Positions 30,560-41,726 are shown, numbered from the stretch's first letter. The stretch: 53,550 nucleotides of DNA from Symbiobacterium sp. (GCA_020725405.1 DYFB01000072.1:1-53550); one strand, 5' to 3'. Translations and numbers: made by a program. The notes: generated from the sequence alone by a model not told the origin.

Positions 30560-32947
30560 TTGAAGTCCGGAGGCAGGCGTCCGAAGCCGCTCATCATCGT
30601 CGAGTCGCCGGCCAAGGCGCGCACCATCGAGAAGGCTCTCGGACGGTCCTACCGGGTGACGGCTTCCCTCGGCCACCTGCGCGACCTTCCCCGGAGCCAG
30701 CTCGGGGTCGACGTCGAGAGAGACTTCGAACCCAAGTACATCACCGTCCGCGGGCGGGGCCCTGTGGTCCGGGAGCTCCGCAGCTCGGCCCAGAAAGCTG
30801 GCAAGGTCCTGCTGGCGGCTGACCCCGACCGCGAGGGCGAGGCCATCTCCTGGCATCTTGCCCAGCTTCTTGACCTGGATCCGGCCGAGGACTGCCGCAT
30901 CGTCTTCCACGAGATAACCAAGGACGCCCTGTCCGAGGCGGTCCAGCACCCCCGGCCCATCGACATGCGCCTGGTCGACGCCCAGCAGGCGCGACGGGTC
31001 CTCGACCGGCTGGTAGGCTACGGGCTGAGCCCACTCCTGTGGCGGAAGGTCAGGCGGGGGCTCTCGGCCGGCCGCGTCCAGAGCGTGGCCCTGAGGCTTC
31101 TCTGCGAGCGCGAGGACGAGATTGAGCGCTTCGTTCCCCAGGAGTACTGGACCATAACCGCGTTCCTACGCGAGCGGGCCGACGGGCGAGAACCCGATCG
31201 GGAGGCGCGGGCCGGAGGGCCGGGAATCGAGGCAAGGCTCGTCGGTCGCGTCGGGGCGGACGGGAAGGTCGAGCGGGTCGAGGTGGCCTCCTCCGGAGAG
31301 GCCGAAGCCATCGTCGAGGCCGGCCGGCGGTCCGCCTGGCGCGTCCTTGACGTCCGCCGGGGCACGCGGCGGCGGAACCCCCCGCCGCCCTTCATCACCA
31401 GCACCCTGCAGCAGGAGGCAGGCAACCGCCTCGGGTTCACCGTCCGCCGGACTATGGCTCTCGCGCAGCAGCTCTACGAGGGCGTGGACCTCGGCGAGGT
31501 GGGCCCGGTCGGCCTCATCACCTACATGCGCACCGACGCCACCCGAGTGGCCGAGCCGGCCCGGGCCCAGGCCCGGGCCCTCATCCGGGAGGGCCTGGGG
31601 GGCGACTACCTGCCCTCGCAGCCGCCGCGCCACAAGGTGGGTAAGCGGGCTCAGGGCGCCCACGAGGCCATTCGGCCGACCGACCCCGCGCGGACCCCGG
31701 CCATGGTCAGGCCTTTCCTTGACCGGGCCCAGTTCCGTCTCTACCGCCTCATCTGGGAACGGTTCATCGCCAGCGAAATGGTCCCGGCGGTCTACGCCAC
31801 TTCCACCGCTGAGTTCGAGGCCGCCGGCTGGATCTACCGGGCGACAGGGTCGGAGGTGCGCTTCGCGGGCTTCCTGAAGGCCCCGGACCTCTCCGGCGTG
31901 GCCGGGAACGGCGAGGACGCGGAGGATGACGAGCCCGCCGGGTCCGGGCTGGGTCTCCTTTCCCTTCGGCGCGGCCAGGGGATGGAGCTCGTCGACATCC
32001 TCGCCGAGCAGCGGTTCACCTCACCGCCGCCTCGGTACAGCGAGGCGAGTCTGGTCAAGGCGATGGAGGAGCTGGGCATCGGGCGGCCGAGCACCTACGC
32101 TCCGACCATCGAGACAATCGGGAGCCGCGGCTACGTCAGCCGGGAGGACGGCCGTCTCGTCCCGACCCGCCTCGGCCGCGTCGTCAATGACCTCCTCCTC
32201 GAGCACTTCCCGGACGTGATCGACGTGGCCTTCACCGCCGGTCTGGAGGAGCAGCTGGACAAGGTCGAGGAGGGAGTCCTACCCTGGCGCAAGGTGGTCC
32301 GTGATTTCTATCAGCCGTTCTCCGAGTCGCTCCAGGCGGCTGAGAAGGAGATGGAGGAGATCGAGGTTCCCGAAGAGGAGACCGGCCTGACGTGCGACGT
32401 CTGCGGCCGCCCGATGGTCGTCAAGTACGGCCGCTTCGGCCGGTTCCTGGCCTGCTCGGGGTACCCCGAGTGCCGGCAGACCAAGCCGTTCGCCCTGCCG
32501 ACGGGGGTACGGTGCCCCAAATGCGGGGGCGAGATCGTCGAGAAGCGCACCCGGAAGGGGCGCCGCTTCTACGGCTGCATCCGCTACCCCGAGTGTGACT
32601 TCTCGGTGTGGGCGCGCCCGACGACCCACCAGTGTCCGGAGTGCGGGAGCCTCATGCTCGACGCCGGACGGGCGGACGACGGTCCCGGTGCGGGCCGCCC
32701 CGGCGGGAACGGTCCGGACAGGGAAGACCTTGGACCGGACAGCCCCGGTGCGGACGACCCCGGTGCGGACGACCACGGCGGGAACGGTCCGGAGAAGTAC
32801 GGCCCCGGTCCGGGCGGCCCCGACGGGGACGGCCCCGGCCCCGACGGGCCGGGCGGGGGGTCCGACGCGGACAGGCCGGGGCGACGCCTGAGGTGTGCCA
32901 ACAAGGACTGCGGCTACGAGGGTCGGGCCGACCTGGCTCCGGCGTGA
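30560..32947 (+). CDS. topA: DNA topoisomerase I
   Basis: TopA relaxes negative supercoils through a transient bond to one DNA strand. The 795-residue protein has the TOPRIM domain (LIIVESPAKARTIEKAL, AADPDREGEAISWHL), SAGRVQSVALRLL, the catalytic Tyr322 in GLITYMRTDATRV, and GIGRPSTYAPTI. The C-terminus carries zinc fingers CDVCGRP...CSGYPEC and CPKCGGE...CIRYPEC, then a third one that begins CPEC (692, 695) and ends CANKDC (779, 784). Between these halves lie about 80 residues of Gly/Pro/Asp-rich repeats where 10-20 would be normal. TTG 30560 follows GGGGGAGAG. It follows dprA by 16 nt. trmFO, the usual next gene, is absent. Confidence 0.95.
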   Translation: MKSGGRRPKPLIIVESPAKARTIEKALGRSYRVTASLGHLRDLPRSQLGVDVERDFEPKYITVRGRGPVVRELRSSAQKAGKVLLAADPDREGEAISWHLAQLLDLDPAEDCRIVFHEITKDALSEAVQHPRPIDMRLVDAQQARRVLDRLVGYGLSPLLWRKVRRGLSAGRVQSVALRLLCEREDEIERFVPQEYWTITAFLRERADGREPDREARAGGPGIEARLVGRVGADGKVERVEVASSGEAEAIVEAGRRSAWRVLDVRRGTRRRNPPPPFITSTLQQEAGNRLGFTVRRTMALAQQLYEGVDLGEVGPVGLITYMRTDATRVAEPARAQARALIREGLGGDYLPSQPPRHKVGKRAQGAHEAIRPTDPARTPAMVRPFLDRAQFRLYRLIWERFIASEMVPAVYATSTAEFEAAGWIYRATGSEVRFAGFLKAPDLSGVAGNGEDAEDDEPAGSGLGLLSLRRGQGMELVDILAEQRFTSPPPRYSEASLVKAMEELGIGRPSTYAPTIETIGSRGYVSREDGRLVPTRLGRVVNDLLLEHFPDVIDVAFTAGLEEQLDKVEEGVLPWRKVVRDFYQPFSESLQAAEKEMEEIEVPEEETGLTCDVCGRPMVVKYGRFGRFLACSGYPECRQTKPFALPTGVRCPKCGGEIVEKRTRKGRRFYGCIRYPECDFSVWARPTTHQCPECGSLMLDAGRADDGPGAGRPGGNGPDREDLGPDSPGADDPGADDHGGNGPEKYGPGPGGPDGDGPGPDGPGGGSDADRPGRRLRCANKDCGYEGRADLAPA

Positions 32948-32995
32948 GCCGGCCCTCCGTCGCCGCCAGGTCCCGTGTGCCGGCCGACGGACAGC

Positions 32996-33015
32996 CCGGC
33001 GGAGGACTCCGCCGG
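32996..33015 (+). terminator. Terminator-like hairpin after topA, without U-tract
   Basis: CCGGCGGAG (32996-33004) is followed by a GA loop and CTCCGCCGG (33007-33015), a perfect inverted repeat 50 nt past the topA stop and before the MFS gene. No T run follows. Confidence 0.4.
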
Positions 33016-33053
33016 CCGGGCGCGGAGGATGTCCCCGGAGGTGCTCTGACTGG

Positions 33054-34277
33054 ATGAGAGCTCTCCTCGTCTTCGTGGTTATCGGGGTCAGCTTCTTCGA
33101 CACCCTAGCGCAGCTCCCGGTTGTCGCTCCCTACGCCAGACACCTCGGGGCGCCGACAGCCTTGGTTGGGCTGACCGTCGCCGCTTACTCCCTGGCCAAC
33201 ATGGTCGGGAACCTCCTTGCCGGACCGGCCATTGACCGTTACGGACGCAAGCCGTCCATCGTGGCGGGCATGTTGGTCGCCGCGGCCGGGGTTGCTCTGG
33301 CCTCCCTGGCCGTTTCCCCGGCTCACTTCCTCGGGGCGCGGGTAGTCCACGGCCTCGGCGGCGCGGTCCTGGTGCCGGCGGCCTTCGCCTACGTGGGCGA
33401 CCGGTCGGCGGCCCGGGCTCCGGATGCGCCCGGACGGGCCGGGAGGAATCCTGCCGGGGGGGCTCCGGCCATGGCCCGGTCAGGTATAGCCATCGGGGTG
33501 GCTGCGCTCACCGGTCCGCCGCTCGCCGGCGTTCTCCGCGACCGGGCCGGCTACGACGCGGTCTTCCTCGGAATCGCTCTTCTGCTTGTGGTCACGGCCG
33601 CCCTGTCTTGGCTTGTCCTCCCGGAACCTCGGAGGACGACCACGCGCCAGGCCCTGAGCCTGCGCGACTTCGGGAGCTACCGGGCCCTCCTCCGGGTCCC
33701 CCTCTACCGGGGGGCCGTGGTCGGCATCTTCTGTCTCACCTTCGGCAAGGGTATCCTGGCCTTCGCTCTGCCCCTCCACGCCGGCGCCCTGGGCTACGGA
33801 GCAGCCCGGGTCGGCCTCCTGATGTCGGGCTTCGCTTTCTCGGCCATTGCGGTCTTCGCCTTGACCGGCGGCCTGCGGCGGCTCGGCCTGGAGGCGCGGG
33901 TGCTTGCCGGCCTGGGTATCGTCGGGGTGGCTCTGGGTCTCCTGGGGCAGCTCTCGTCGTACGGCGCCTTGATGGGCGTCATGCTCTTCTACGGCATCGG
34001 CTTCGGCCTGCTCTTCCCGTCCACGGCTGCTCAGGTGGTGACGGCGACGACGACGGCGGACCGCGGACGGGCCTTCGGGCTCTTCTACGCTTTCTTCTCC
34101 CTCGGGGTGGTCTTGGGCCCGGTCCTGGCCGGGCTGGCCCAGGGGGCTGTCGGGCTGCCTCCGTTTCTGGTGGGGGCGGTCGTTGTTCTAGCCGGGATTC
34201 CGGCGGCCCGGCGGGCCTACCGGAGCGGCGGGGTCGCCGCTCCCGCCGCCGGCCCGCGGTCCGGAGCGACGGCCTGA
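33054..34277 (+). CDS. Major facilitator superfamily transporter
   Basis: The 407-residue product is highly hydrophobic with about twelve membrane segments. After the second segment it has GPAIDRYGRKPSIVAG, the MFS loop 2-3 motif (G-x3-D-R-x-G-R-K). A Pro/Ala/Gly-rich cytoplasmic stretch at about 120-140 is followed by RSGIAIGVAALTGPPLAGVLRD, typical of drug:proton antiporters of this superfamily, and the second half has a matching fold. I infer an efflux role, substrate unknown. ATG 33054 has GGAGGTG 10 nt upstream; the frame is open further upstream through non-coding sequence. It stands where trmFO usually lies, between topA and xerC. Confidence 0.88.
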   Translation: MRALLVFVVIGVSFFDTLAQLPVVAPYARHLGAPTALVGLTVAAYSLANMVGNLLAGPAIDRYGRKPSIVAGMLVAAAGVALASLAVSPAHFLGARVVHGLGGAVLVPAAFAYVGDRSAARAPDAPGRAGRNPAGGAPAMARSGIAIGVAALTGPPLAGVLRDRAGYDAVFLGIALLLVVTAALSWLVLPEPRRTTTRQALSLRDFGSYRALLRVPLYRGAVVGIFCLTFGKGILAFALPLHAGALGYGAARVGLLMSGFAFSAIAVFALTGGLRRLGLEARVLAGLGIVGVALGLLGQLSSYGALMGVMLFYGIGFGLLFPSTAAQVVTATTTADRGRAFGLFYAFFSLGVVLGPVLAGLAQGAVGLPPFLVGAVVVLAGIPAARRAYRSGGVAAPAAGPRSGATA

Positions 34278-34293
34278 TTTGCTCCGAGCGAAG

Positions 34294-34323
34294 TTGTCTC
34301 GCCCGCTGGCCGCGTGGTAGTAT
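34294..34323 (+). promoter_or_regulatory. Sigma-A promoter of the xerC-hslVU-codY operon
   Basis: TTGTCT (34294-34299), an 18-bp spacer and TAGTAT (34318-34323) precede xerC by about 70 nt. The AT-rich perfect palindrome GAATTAATTC (34333-34342) lies right at the expected transcription start and could be an operator. Confidence 0.6.
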
Positions 34324-34393
34324 GTGAAGAATGAATTAATTCCTGCGCTGAGGTTGAAGGCCCCTCATCCGCGCGAAGGAGGGCAGGTGGTCC

Positions 34394-35341
34394 ATGGATC
34401 CCGGGCCGGGGCGGCCGGCGCTCCGTTTGGAGGCTCACGTCGAGCCGTTCTTCGACTATCTCCGCGTGGTCAGGAACGTCTCGCCGAACACGATCCAGGG
34501 CTACGCGAACGACCTCTCGCAGTTTTTCAGCTTTCTTGAGGGCCGGGAGCCGGCTCGGGCCGTCGACCACGTGACCATCCGCCGGTTTCTGGGCGAGCGC
34601 CGCGCCGCTGGAGACTCGACCCGGACGGCCGCCCGCAAGCTCTCGGCGCTGAGGAGCTTCTTCCGGTACCTGTGCCGGGAGGGGGTTCTGGAGGATAACC
34701 CGGCCGCAGCGGTATCGAGCCCGCGGCTGGACCGACGACTCCCGCGCTACCTGCATCTCGAGGAGGTCAGGAGGCTGCTCGAACTGCCGGACCGGACACC
34801 GCGGGGTTTGCGGGACCGGGCCGTCCTGGAGACGCTCTACGCGACCGGGGCCCGTATCGGCGAACTCGCCGGGCTCGACGTCGACGATCTTGACTTCGAG
34901 GGTGAGTTCGTGCGTCTTACGGGTAAGGGGCGGAAGGAGCGGGTCGTTCCAATCGGCTCGGCCGCCCGGGCCGCCCTCGGCGAGTACCTGGCCCTCGCGC
35001 GGCCCCTGTTCCTCAGGGCGGGAGACCGGCAGGCGGACGCGGGAGGTCGGGAGAGGACCGCGGCGCGGGCCCTTTTCCTGAACCAGCGGGGCGGCCGGCT
35101 CTCGGTAAGGGGGCTGCGCCGCATCGTCGACCGCTACCTGGCTCGCCTAGCCCTCGACCTCCGGATGAGCCCCCACTCACTGCGGCACAGCTTCGCGACG
35201 CACCTCCTCGATGCGGGGGCTGACATCCGGGCCGTCCAGGAGATGCTGGGCCACGCCAGCCTCTCGACGACCCAGATTTACACACACGTCTCCCAGGCCC
35301 GGATACGGGCCGTCTACCGCAACGCGCACCCGCGCGCCTGA
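34394..35341 (+). CDS. xerC: Tyrosine recombinase XerC
   Basis: XerC-type recombinases resolve chromosome dimers at dif. The 315-residue protein has the N-terminal SAM-like domain ([22 protein letters not shown]) and a catalytic domain with the Arg in TGARIGEL, Lys in [37 protein letters not shown] and the nucleophile Tyr296. An insertion of about 15 residues ([15 protein letters not shown] region) precedes the ALFLN strand. It is the first gene of the operon known in Bacillus as codV-codW-codX-codY. A role in dif recombination is inferred from family and position; no mobile-element genes are nearby. Confidence 0.94.
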   Translation: MDPGPGRPALRLEAHVEPFFDYLRVVRNVSPNTIQGYANDLSQFFSFLEGREPARAVDHVTIRRFLGERRAAGDSTRTAARKLSALRSFFRYLCREGVLEDNPAAAVSSPRLDRRLPRYLHLEEVRRLLELPDRTPRGLRDRAVLETLYATGARIGELAGLDVDDLDFEGEFVRLTGKGRKERVVPIGSAARAALGEYLALARPLFLRAGDRQADAGGRERTAARALFLNQRGGRLSVRGLRRIVDRYLARLALDLRMSPHSLRHSFATHLLDAGADIRAVQEMLGHASLSTTQIYTHVSQARIRAVYRNAHPRA

Positions 35342-35357
35342 AGGGAGGAACGAGGAC

Positions 35358-35918
35358 ATGCTGAGGGCCACGACCATCCTGGCCGTAAAAAGGGGGTCGG
35401 CCGGGGCCATGGGCGGGGATGGGCAGGTGACGTCGGAGGCGACGAAGACGGTCCTGAAGCGCAACGCCCGTAAGGTTCACCGCCTCTACGGCGGGCGGGT
35501 CCTCGCCGGCTTCGCCGGCGGCGTCGCCGACGCGCTCTCGCTTTTTGAGCGGTTCGAACAGAAGCTCGAGGAGTGCCGGGGGAATCTCAAGAAGGCCGCC
35601 GTCGAACTGGCCAAAGATTGGCGGGGCGACAAGGTCCTCCGGCGTCTTGAGGCCATGATGATCGTCATGGATGCCGAGCACCTCCTCCTCGTCTCGGGCG
35701 GCGGCGAGGTCATCGAGCCCGAGGACGGGCTGGCCGCCATCGGCTCCGGAGCCGGCTACGCCATCGCCGCGGCCCGGGCCCTCGCGAGTCACACCGACCT
35801 GACACCGAGGCAGATAGTGGAGGAGGCCATGAGCATAGCCTCTTCTATCTGCATCTACACCAATGACAGCCTCACCGTCGAGGAGCTGGGCGGCGCCGGA
35901 GGGGAGGCGGGACGATGA
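35358..35918 (+). CDS. hslV: ATP-dependent protease subunit HslV
   Basis: HslV is the proteasome-like peptidase of HslUV. The 186-residue product reads [13 protein letters not shown] at its start; Thr5 would become the N-terminal nucleophile after processing, unlike Bacillus CodW, which uses Ser. [60 protein letters not shown] and [14 protein letters not shown] follow the E. coli protein closely. ATG 35358 has GGGAGGAACGAGG upstream. Its stop overlaps hslU (ATGA). Confidence 0.96.
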   Translation: MLRATTILAVKRGSAGAMGGDGQVTSEATKTVLKRNARKVHRLYGGRVLAGFAGGVADALSLFERFEQKLEECRGNLKKAAVELAKDWRGDKVLRRLEAMMIVMDAEHLLLVSGGGEVIEPEDGLAAIGSGAGYAIAAARALASHTDLTPRQIVEEAMSIASSICIYTNDSLTVEELGGAGGEAGR

Positions 35919-37426
35919 GCGACACGTGCGACGAGAGAACGAAAGGTGAGGGCGGGGAGACGCGCTCCTTCCAGCTCGTGGGCCTGGCCCGCGTCCGTCC
36001 GCCGGCTGTGGAGCTCACGCCGAGGCAGATCGTGGCCGAGCTCGACCGTTACATCGTCGGGCAGGACAAGGCCAAGCGCTGCGTGGCCATCGCCCTTCGG
36101 AACCGCTACCGCCGGCAGCGTCTGCCGGAGGAACTCCAGGACGAGATTGTCCCGAAGAACATCCTGATGATAGGTCCGACAGGCGTGGGCAAGACGCTCA
36201 TCGCCCGCCGCCTGGCCAAGCTGGTCAACGCGCCGTTCGTCAAGGTGGAGGCGACGAAGTTCACCGAGGTCGGCTACGTCGGCCGCGACGTCGACTCGAT
36301 GGTCAGGGACCTTGTCGAGACCGCCATCCGCATCGTTCGGAGCGAGAAGACGGAACTCGTGAGCGAGGAGGCCGACCGGGCCGCGGTGGCCCGGCTGGTC
36401 GATATCATGGCCCCGCTTCCCGGGCGGCGGAGCGGGCCCCGCAACCCCTTCCAGGCCCTGTTCGGGGGGGCGGCGGGTCAGGGGCTCGCCGAGGAGGACG
36501 ACGACCGGCCCGAGGCCGTAGAGACCGACCGGATGGCCCAGGCCAGGGCGCGGCGGGCCGAGCTGCGCAGGGCCCTCCTGGCCGGCGAGATGAACGGGGT
36601 CATGGTCGAGATAGAAGTTCCCGAACGGATGCCGCCCATGGTCGAGGTCTTCAGCGGCACGGGCTCCGAGGAGATGGGAATCAACTTCCAGGACTGGCTC
36701 GGAGGACTCCTGCCGCGACGGACCAAGCGGAGAAAGGTCACCGTGGCCGAAGCCCGCCGCATCCTGGCGGCCGAGGAGGCGGCCAAGCTGGTCGACACGG
36801 AGGACGTCACCGCCGAGGCCTGCCGGAGAGCCGAGCAGTCCGGCATCATCTTCATCGACGAGCTCGACAAGGTTGCCGGCCGGGAGCGGGCCGGGTCGGG
36901 GCCCGACGTCTCCCGTGAGGGCGTTCAGCGGGACCTCCTGCCGATCGTCGAGGGTTCGACGGTGATGACCAAGTACGGCCCCGTCAAGACCGACCACATC
37001 CTCTTCATCGCCTCCGGGGCTTTCCACGTGACCAAGCCGTCCGACCTGATTCCGGAGCTGCAGGGGCGTTTCCCAATCCGGGTCGAGCTCGATCCTCTGA
37101 CGCGGGAGGATTTCCGCCGCATCCTGACCGAGCCGCAGGACGCCGTGACCAAGCAGTATCAGGCTCTCCTGGCCACGGACAACGTTCACGTCACGTTCAC
37201 GAGCGACGCCATCGATACCATCGCCGCCATGGCCCAGGAGGTCAACGAGCGGACGGAGGATATCGGGGCGAGGAGGCTCCACACCATCATCGAGAGGCTC
37301 CTCGAGGACCTTTCTTTCGAGGTCCCCGAGGGGCGGCAGGAGAAGGTCACTATCGATGCTGAATATGTCAAAAACAAGTTGTCTGACATCATTCGTGACC
37401 GCGATTTGAGCCGGTTCATCCTGTGA
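35915..37426 (+). CDS. hslU: HslUV protease ATPase subunit HslU
   Basis: HslU unfolds substrates and feeds them to HslV. The 503-residue AAA+ protein has [31 protein letters not shown], Walker A GPTGVGKT (from 87), the pore loop [14 protein letters not shown], an I-domain (about 140-260, with an insertion rich in Gly, Glu and Asp), Walker [11 protein letters not shown], the sensor region [24 protein letters not shown], and the C-terminal DLSRFIL tail that activates HslV. About 30 extra N-terminal residues precede the core. It lies in the xerC-hslV-hslU-codY operon and overlaps hslV by 4 nt. Confidence 0.96.
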   Translation: MSDTCDERTKGEGGETRSFQLVGLARVRPPAVELTPRQIVAELDRYIVGQDKAKRCVAIALRNRYRRQRLPEELQDEIVPKNILMIGPTGVGKTLIARRLAKLVNAPFVKVEATKFTEVGYVGRDVDSMVRDLVETAIRIVRSEKTELVSEEADRAAVARLVDIMAPLPGRRSGPRNPFQALFGGAAGQGLAEEDDDRPEAVETDRMAQARARRAELRRALLAGEMNGVMVEIEVPERMPPMVEVFSGTGSEEMGINFQDWLGGLLPRRTKRRKVTVAEARRILAAEEAAKLVDTEDVTAEACRRAEQSGIIFIDELDKVAGRERAGSGPDVSREGVQRDLLPIVEGSTVMTKYGPVKTDHILFIASGAFHVTKPSDLIPELQGRFPIRVELDPLTREDFRRILTEPQDAVTKQYQALLATDNVHVTFTSDAIDTIAAMAQEVNERTEDIGARRLHTIIERLLEDLSFEVPEGRQEKVTIDAEYVKNKLSDIIRDRDLSRFIL

Positions 37427-37478
37427 CTCGGCAGCGATGTCCGGATGGCAGTGCACCTCAGCGGGAGGAGAGTCGTCG

Positions 37479-38258
37479 TTGACCAGTCTGCTCGAGAAAG
37501 TCAGGGAGATGAGCCGGGAGATCCAGCGCTACGCCGGAACCCCCGACGAGTTCACCCGGATGGCCAGGGTGCTGACCGAGCTCATCGGGGCTAACACCTA
37601 CGTCGTCGACACCCGGGGGAAGGTCCTCGGCTACGCCATAGAGCGCGGCTTCGAGTGCGACGTTCTCGTCGAGGAGGTCCTCGAGGAGAAGCGCTTCCCG
37701 GCCGGCTACAACCAAGCCGTCCTGAGCGTACGGGAGACCTATCCCAACGTCACCCAGAAAGAGCGGACCTGCGTGTTCAAGGAAGGCGAGCCCTGCATCC
37801 AGAGCGGCAAGGTCACCACGATCATCCCCATCTATGGAGGGGGCGAGCGGCTGGGCACGCTCATCCAGGCCCGCTTCAACGAGGAGTTCAGCGACGAGGA
37901 CCTGGTGCTCGGCGAGTACGGGGCCACGGTGGTGGCCATCGAGATGATGAGGACGAAGGCCGAGAAAGCCGAGGAGGAAGCCAGACGGAAGGCGGCCGTC
38001 CAGGTCGCCCTCGGCACTCTGTCCTACTCTGAACTCGAGGCCGTCCGGCACATCTTCGAGGAGCTCTCCGGCCAGGAGGGACTCCTCGTCGCCTCGAAGA
38101 TCGCCGACCGTGTCGGGATCACGCGGTCGGTTATCGTCAACGCCCTGCGGAAGTTCGAGAGCGCCGGGGTCATCGAGTCCAGGTCCCTGGGTATGAAGGG
38201 GACGCACATCAAGGTCCTGAACGACTACCTTCTGGATGAGATAAGGAAGCTGCGGTAG
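37479..38258 (+). CDS. codY: GTP-sensing global regulator CodY
   Basis: CodY represses stationary-phase and amino-acid genes when GTP and branched-chain amino acids are high. The 259-residue product has exactly the Bacillus length. It has the N-terminal GAF ligand domain (LIGANTYVVDTRGKVLGYAIE, then GTLIQARFNEEFSDEDLVLGEYGATVV), a linking helix, and the C-terminal winged helix with ASKIADRVGITRSVIVNALRKFESAGVIE-type sequence (about 205-233). TTG 37479 is chosen because GGGAGGAGAG lies 6 nt upstream and the length fits; the frame opens at an ATG at 37437 without a site. Its presence supports a Bacillota origin. A GC hairpin follows the gene. Confidence 0.96.
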   Translation: MTSLLEKVREMSREIQRYAGTPDEFTRMARVLTELIGANTYVVDTRGKVLGYAIERGFECDVLVEEVLEEKRFPAGYNQAVLSVRETYPNVTQKERTCVFKEGEPCIQSGKVTTIIPIYGGGERLGTLIQARFNEEFSDEDLVLGEYGATVVAIEMMRTKAEKAEEEARRKAAVQVALGTLSYSELEAVRHIFEELSGQEGLLVASKIADRVGITRSVIVNALRKFESAGVIESRSLGMKGTHIKVLNDYLLDEIRKLR

Positions 38259-38292
38259 GCCTGAGTCTCGCGAGGAGTTCGCGCGTCCCGGC

Positions 38293-38316
38293 GAAGCCAC
38301 CCCAAGGGGTGGCTTC
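38293..38316 (+). terminator. Hairpin after codY, terminator-like
   Basis: GAAGCCACCC (38293-38302) and GGGTGGCTTC (38307-38316) form a perfect 10-bp stem with a CAAG loop, 35 nt past the codY stop. The following bases are CCCTGC, so there is no U-tract. The 364-bp gap between codY and rpsB also holds the rpsB promoter and leader. Confidence 0.55.
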
Positions 38317-38415
38317 CCTGCGGCGGCCCCGGCGCGGTCCGAGGGTCGGGCGACCTACCGCGCGTCCGGGCCGGGTCCGAGGGGCCCGGGGAGTGTCACG
38401 CCCGGGGACCTGTCG

Positions 38416-38444
38416 TTGCCGGTGTCTACCTAGGGTGGTATAAT
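38416..38444 (+). promoter_or_regulatory. Strong sigma-A promoter of rpsB
   Basis: TTGCCG (38416-38421), a 17-bp spacer and a perfect TATAAT (38439-38444) preceded by TGG (extended -10). It is the best housekeeping promoter in the window and would drive rpsB-tsf and probably the downstream lipid and isoprenoid genes. Transcription should start near 38451. Confidence 0.88.
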
Positions 38445-38450
38445 ACCTCG

Positions 38451-38622
38451 CAGTGATCAGCCGCGGCCTCCGGGCCGCGATTCCGCACGCCCCGCGAGGG
38501 TCCCGGCGGTGCTGGCCAGGCCGGTCCCGGGGGCCGATGAGGGGGGCGGAGGGGGCACCCGCCGTGCCGCCCGACGGCAAGACCACCGGCGGGTTCCCGA
38601 AACCGATGGAGGAGGTGTGCGC
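38451..38622 (+). promoter_or_regulatory. Structured 5' leader of rpsB
   Basis: About 170 nt separate the predicted start site from the rpsB GTG. The leader begins with a hairpin CGCGGCC/GGCCGCG (38462-38468/38473-38479) and has further GC-rich inverted repeats (GGCAC/GTGCC near 38550-38566). A long structured leader before S2 suggests autogenous control, but I recognise no described leader motif. Confidence 0.45.
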
Positions 38623-39468
38623 GTGGCTGTTGTCTCCATGAAGCAGCTCCTCGAGGCCGGTGTTCACTTCGGCCACCAGACCCGCCGCTGGAACCCCAAA
38701 ATGCAGGCCTACATCTTCACCGAGCGCAACGGCATCTACATCATCGACCTGCAGAAGACGGTGAGAAAGCTCGAGGAGGCCTACAACTTCGTCCGCGACA
38801 CGGTCGCCGAGGGCGGATCCGTGCTGTTCGTCGGCACCAAGAAGCAGGCCCAGGAGACCATCGAGACCGAGGCCCAGCGGTGCGGCATGCACTACGTCAA
38901 CCAGCGCTGGCTCGGCGGCATGCTGACCAACTTCTCGACCATCAAGAAACGCATCCAGCGTCTCAAGGAGCTCGAGAAGCTCGAGGAGGACCAGCAGCTG
39001 CCGGCCCTGACCAAGAAGGAGCAGCGGCAGCTCCTTCACGAGAAGGCGAAGCTGGAGAAGTTCCTGAAGGGCATCAGGCACATGACCCAGCTGCCGGATG
39101 TCGTCTACATCGTCGACCCGCGTAAGGAGAACATCGCCGTTCTCGAGGCGCGGCGGCTTGACATTCCCATCGTGGCCATCGTCGACACGAACTGCGACCC
39201 GGACGAGGTCGATTACGTCATACCCGGTAACGACGATGCCATCCGCGCCGTGAAGCTCATCACGTCACGCCTGGCCGACGCCGTGCTGGAAGGCAGGCAG
39301 CTCGCCGGCGACCGGGCCGGAGTTACCTCCGACGAGGACGATGAGGCGGTCTACCGCGAGGAGAGCGAGACCGAGGAAGCCTTCGGGGACGAGGAGGCGG
39401 TCGGCGAGGGTGGCGAGGAAGCCACCCTGGACGGTGGAGCCGAATACGCTCCGGAAGAAGTGGGATAG
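38623..39468 (+). CDS. rpsB: 30S ribosomal protein S2
   Basis: S2 joins late in 30S assembly. The product starts [20 protein letters not shown], continues [23 protein letters not shown], and has [36 protein letters not shown] and [22 protein letters not shown], all S2 hallmarks. GTG 38623 has GGAGGAGGTG with 5-6 nt spacing; the frame is open further upstream in the leader. At 281 residues it is about 35-40 longer than usual because of a strongly acidic Glu/Asp/Gly tail. tsf follows after an 82-nt gap with a hairpin. Confidence 0.97.
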   Translation: MAVVSMKQLLEAGVHFGHQTRRWNPKMQAYIFTERNGIYIIDLQKTVRKLEEAYNFVRDTVAEGGSVLFVGTKKQAQETIETEAQRCGMHYVNQRWLGGMLTNFSTIKKRIQRLKELEKLEEDQQLPALTKKEQRQLLHEKAKLEKFLKGIRHMTQLPDVVYIVDPRKENIAVLEARRLDIPIVAIVDTNCDPDEVDYVIPGNDDAIRAVKLITSRLADAVLEGRQLAGDRAGVTSDEDDEAVYREESETEEAFGDEEAVGEGGEEATLDGGAEYAPEEVG

Positions 39469-39503
39469 CGGGGGCTCCTTGCCCCTGATAGTCTTGACGA
39501 TCC

Positions 39504-39529
39504 CGGGGCGGGCCAGGCGGCCCGCCCCG
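39504..39529 (+). other. Perfect hairpin between rpsB and tsf
   Basis: An 11-bp stem (39504-39514 with 39519-39529, core GGGGCGGGCC/GGCCCGCCCC) with an AGGC loop lies in the rpsB-tsf gap. Without a U-tract it is more likely an mRNA stabilising or partial attenuation element that sets the S2 to EF-Ts ratio. Confidence 0.5.
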
Positions 39530-39550
39530 CTGGCGAAAGGGGACCGGTAG

Positions 39551-41477
<1,927 letters not shown>

Positions 41478-41481
<4 letters not shown>

Positions 41482-41726
41482 GCCGGCCCGGTCCGGGCTT
41501 TCAGACCTCCGACCTTCTCGGGCTCGAACTCCCGGTTGCTGAGGCCCGGGCCGGGCGAGCGGGGTTCGATATCCGCATCGTCCGGACGGCCGCGCCCGGC
41601 GCCGGGCCGGGCGTCTCCGGAGAGCACGGGCCCACCCGCGTTGTGAGAGTGCGCCTGGACGGCAAGGGGGTCCTCGAGCTGACCGTCGCCCCGGAGGTCC
41701 GGACGGAGCGGCCGGACGCTCGGTGA
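41478..41726 (+). CDS. Small protein between frr and uppS, probable CTG start
   Basis: An 82-codon open frame fills most of the frr-uppS gap but has no ATG, GTG or TTG start. The only reasonable start is CTG 41478, which overlaps the frr stop as CTGA, the same geometry as the GTGA junctions elsewhere; AAGGAG lies 11 nt upstream. The product has [20 protein letters not shown], then IRIVRT, a Gly/Pro linker, and [22 protein letters not shown]. This strand-helix-strand plus beta-hairpin plan looks like a small PASTA-like fold, and from memory similar short proteins sit at this place in other clostridia. Codon third positions are strongly G/C, as in real genes here. A decayed gene is the alternative. 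Confidence 0.5.

Noticed and set aside
34394-35341. XerC-like recombinase as sign of an integrated mobile element
   Set aside because: It lies in the conserved xerC-hslV-hslU-codY operon, and no attachment-site repeats, phage or transposase genes are seen.
37437-37478. Upstream ATG for codY
   Set aside because: It has no ribosome binding site and would add 14 residues absent from CodY; TTG 37479 has GGGAGGAGAG and gives the exact family length of 259.
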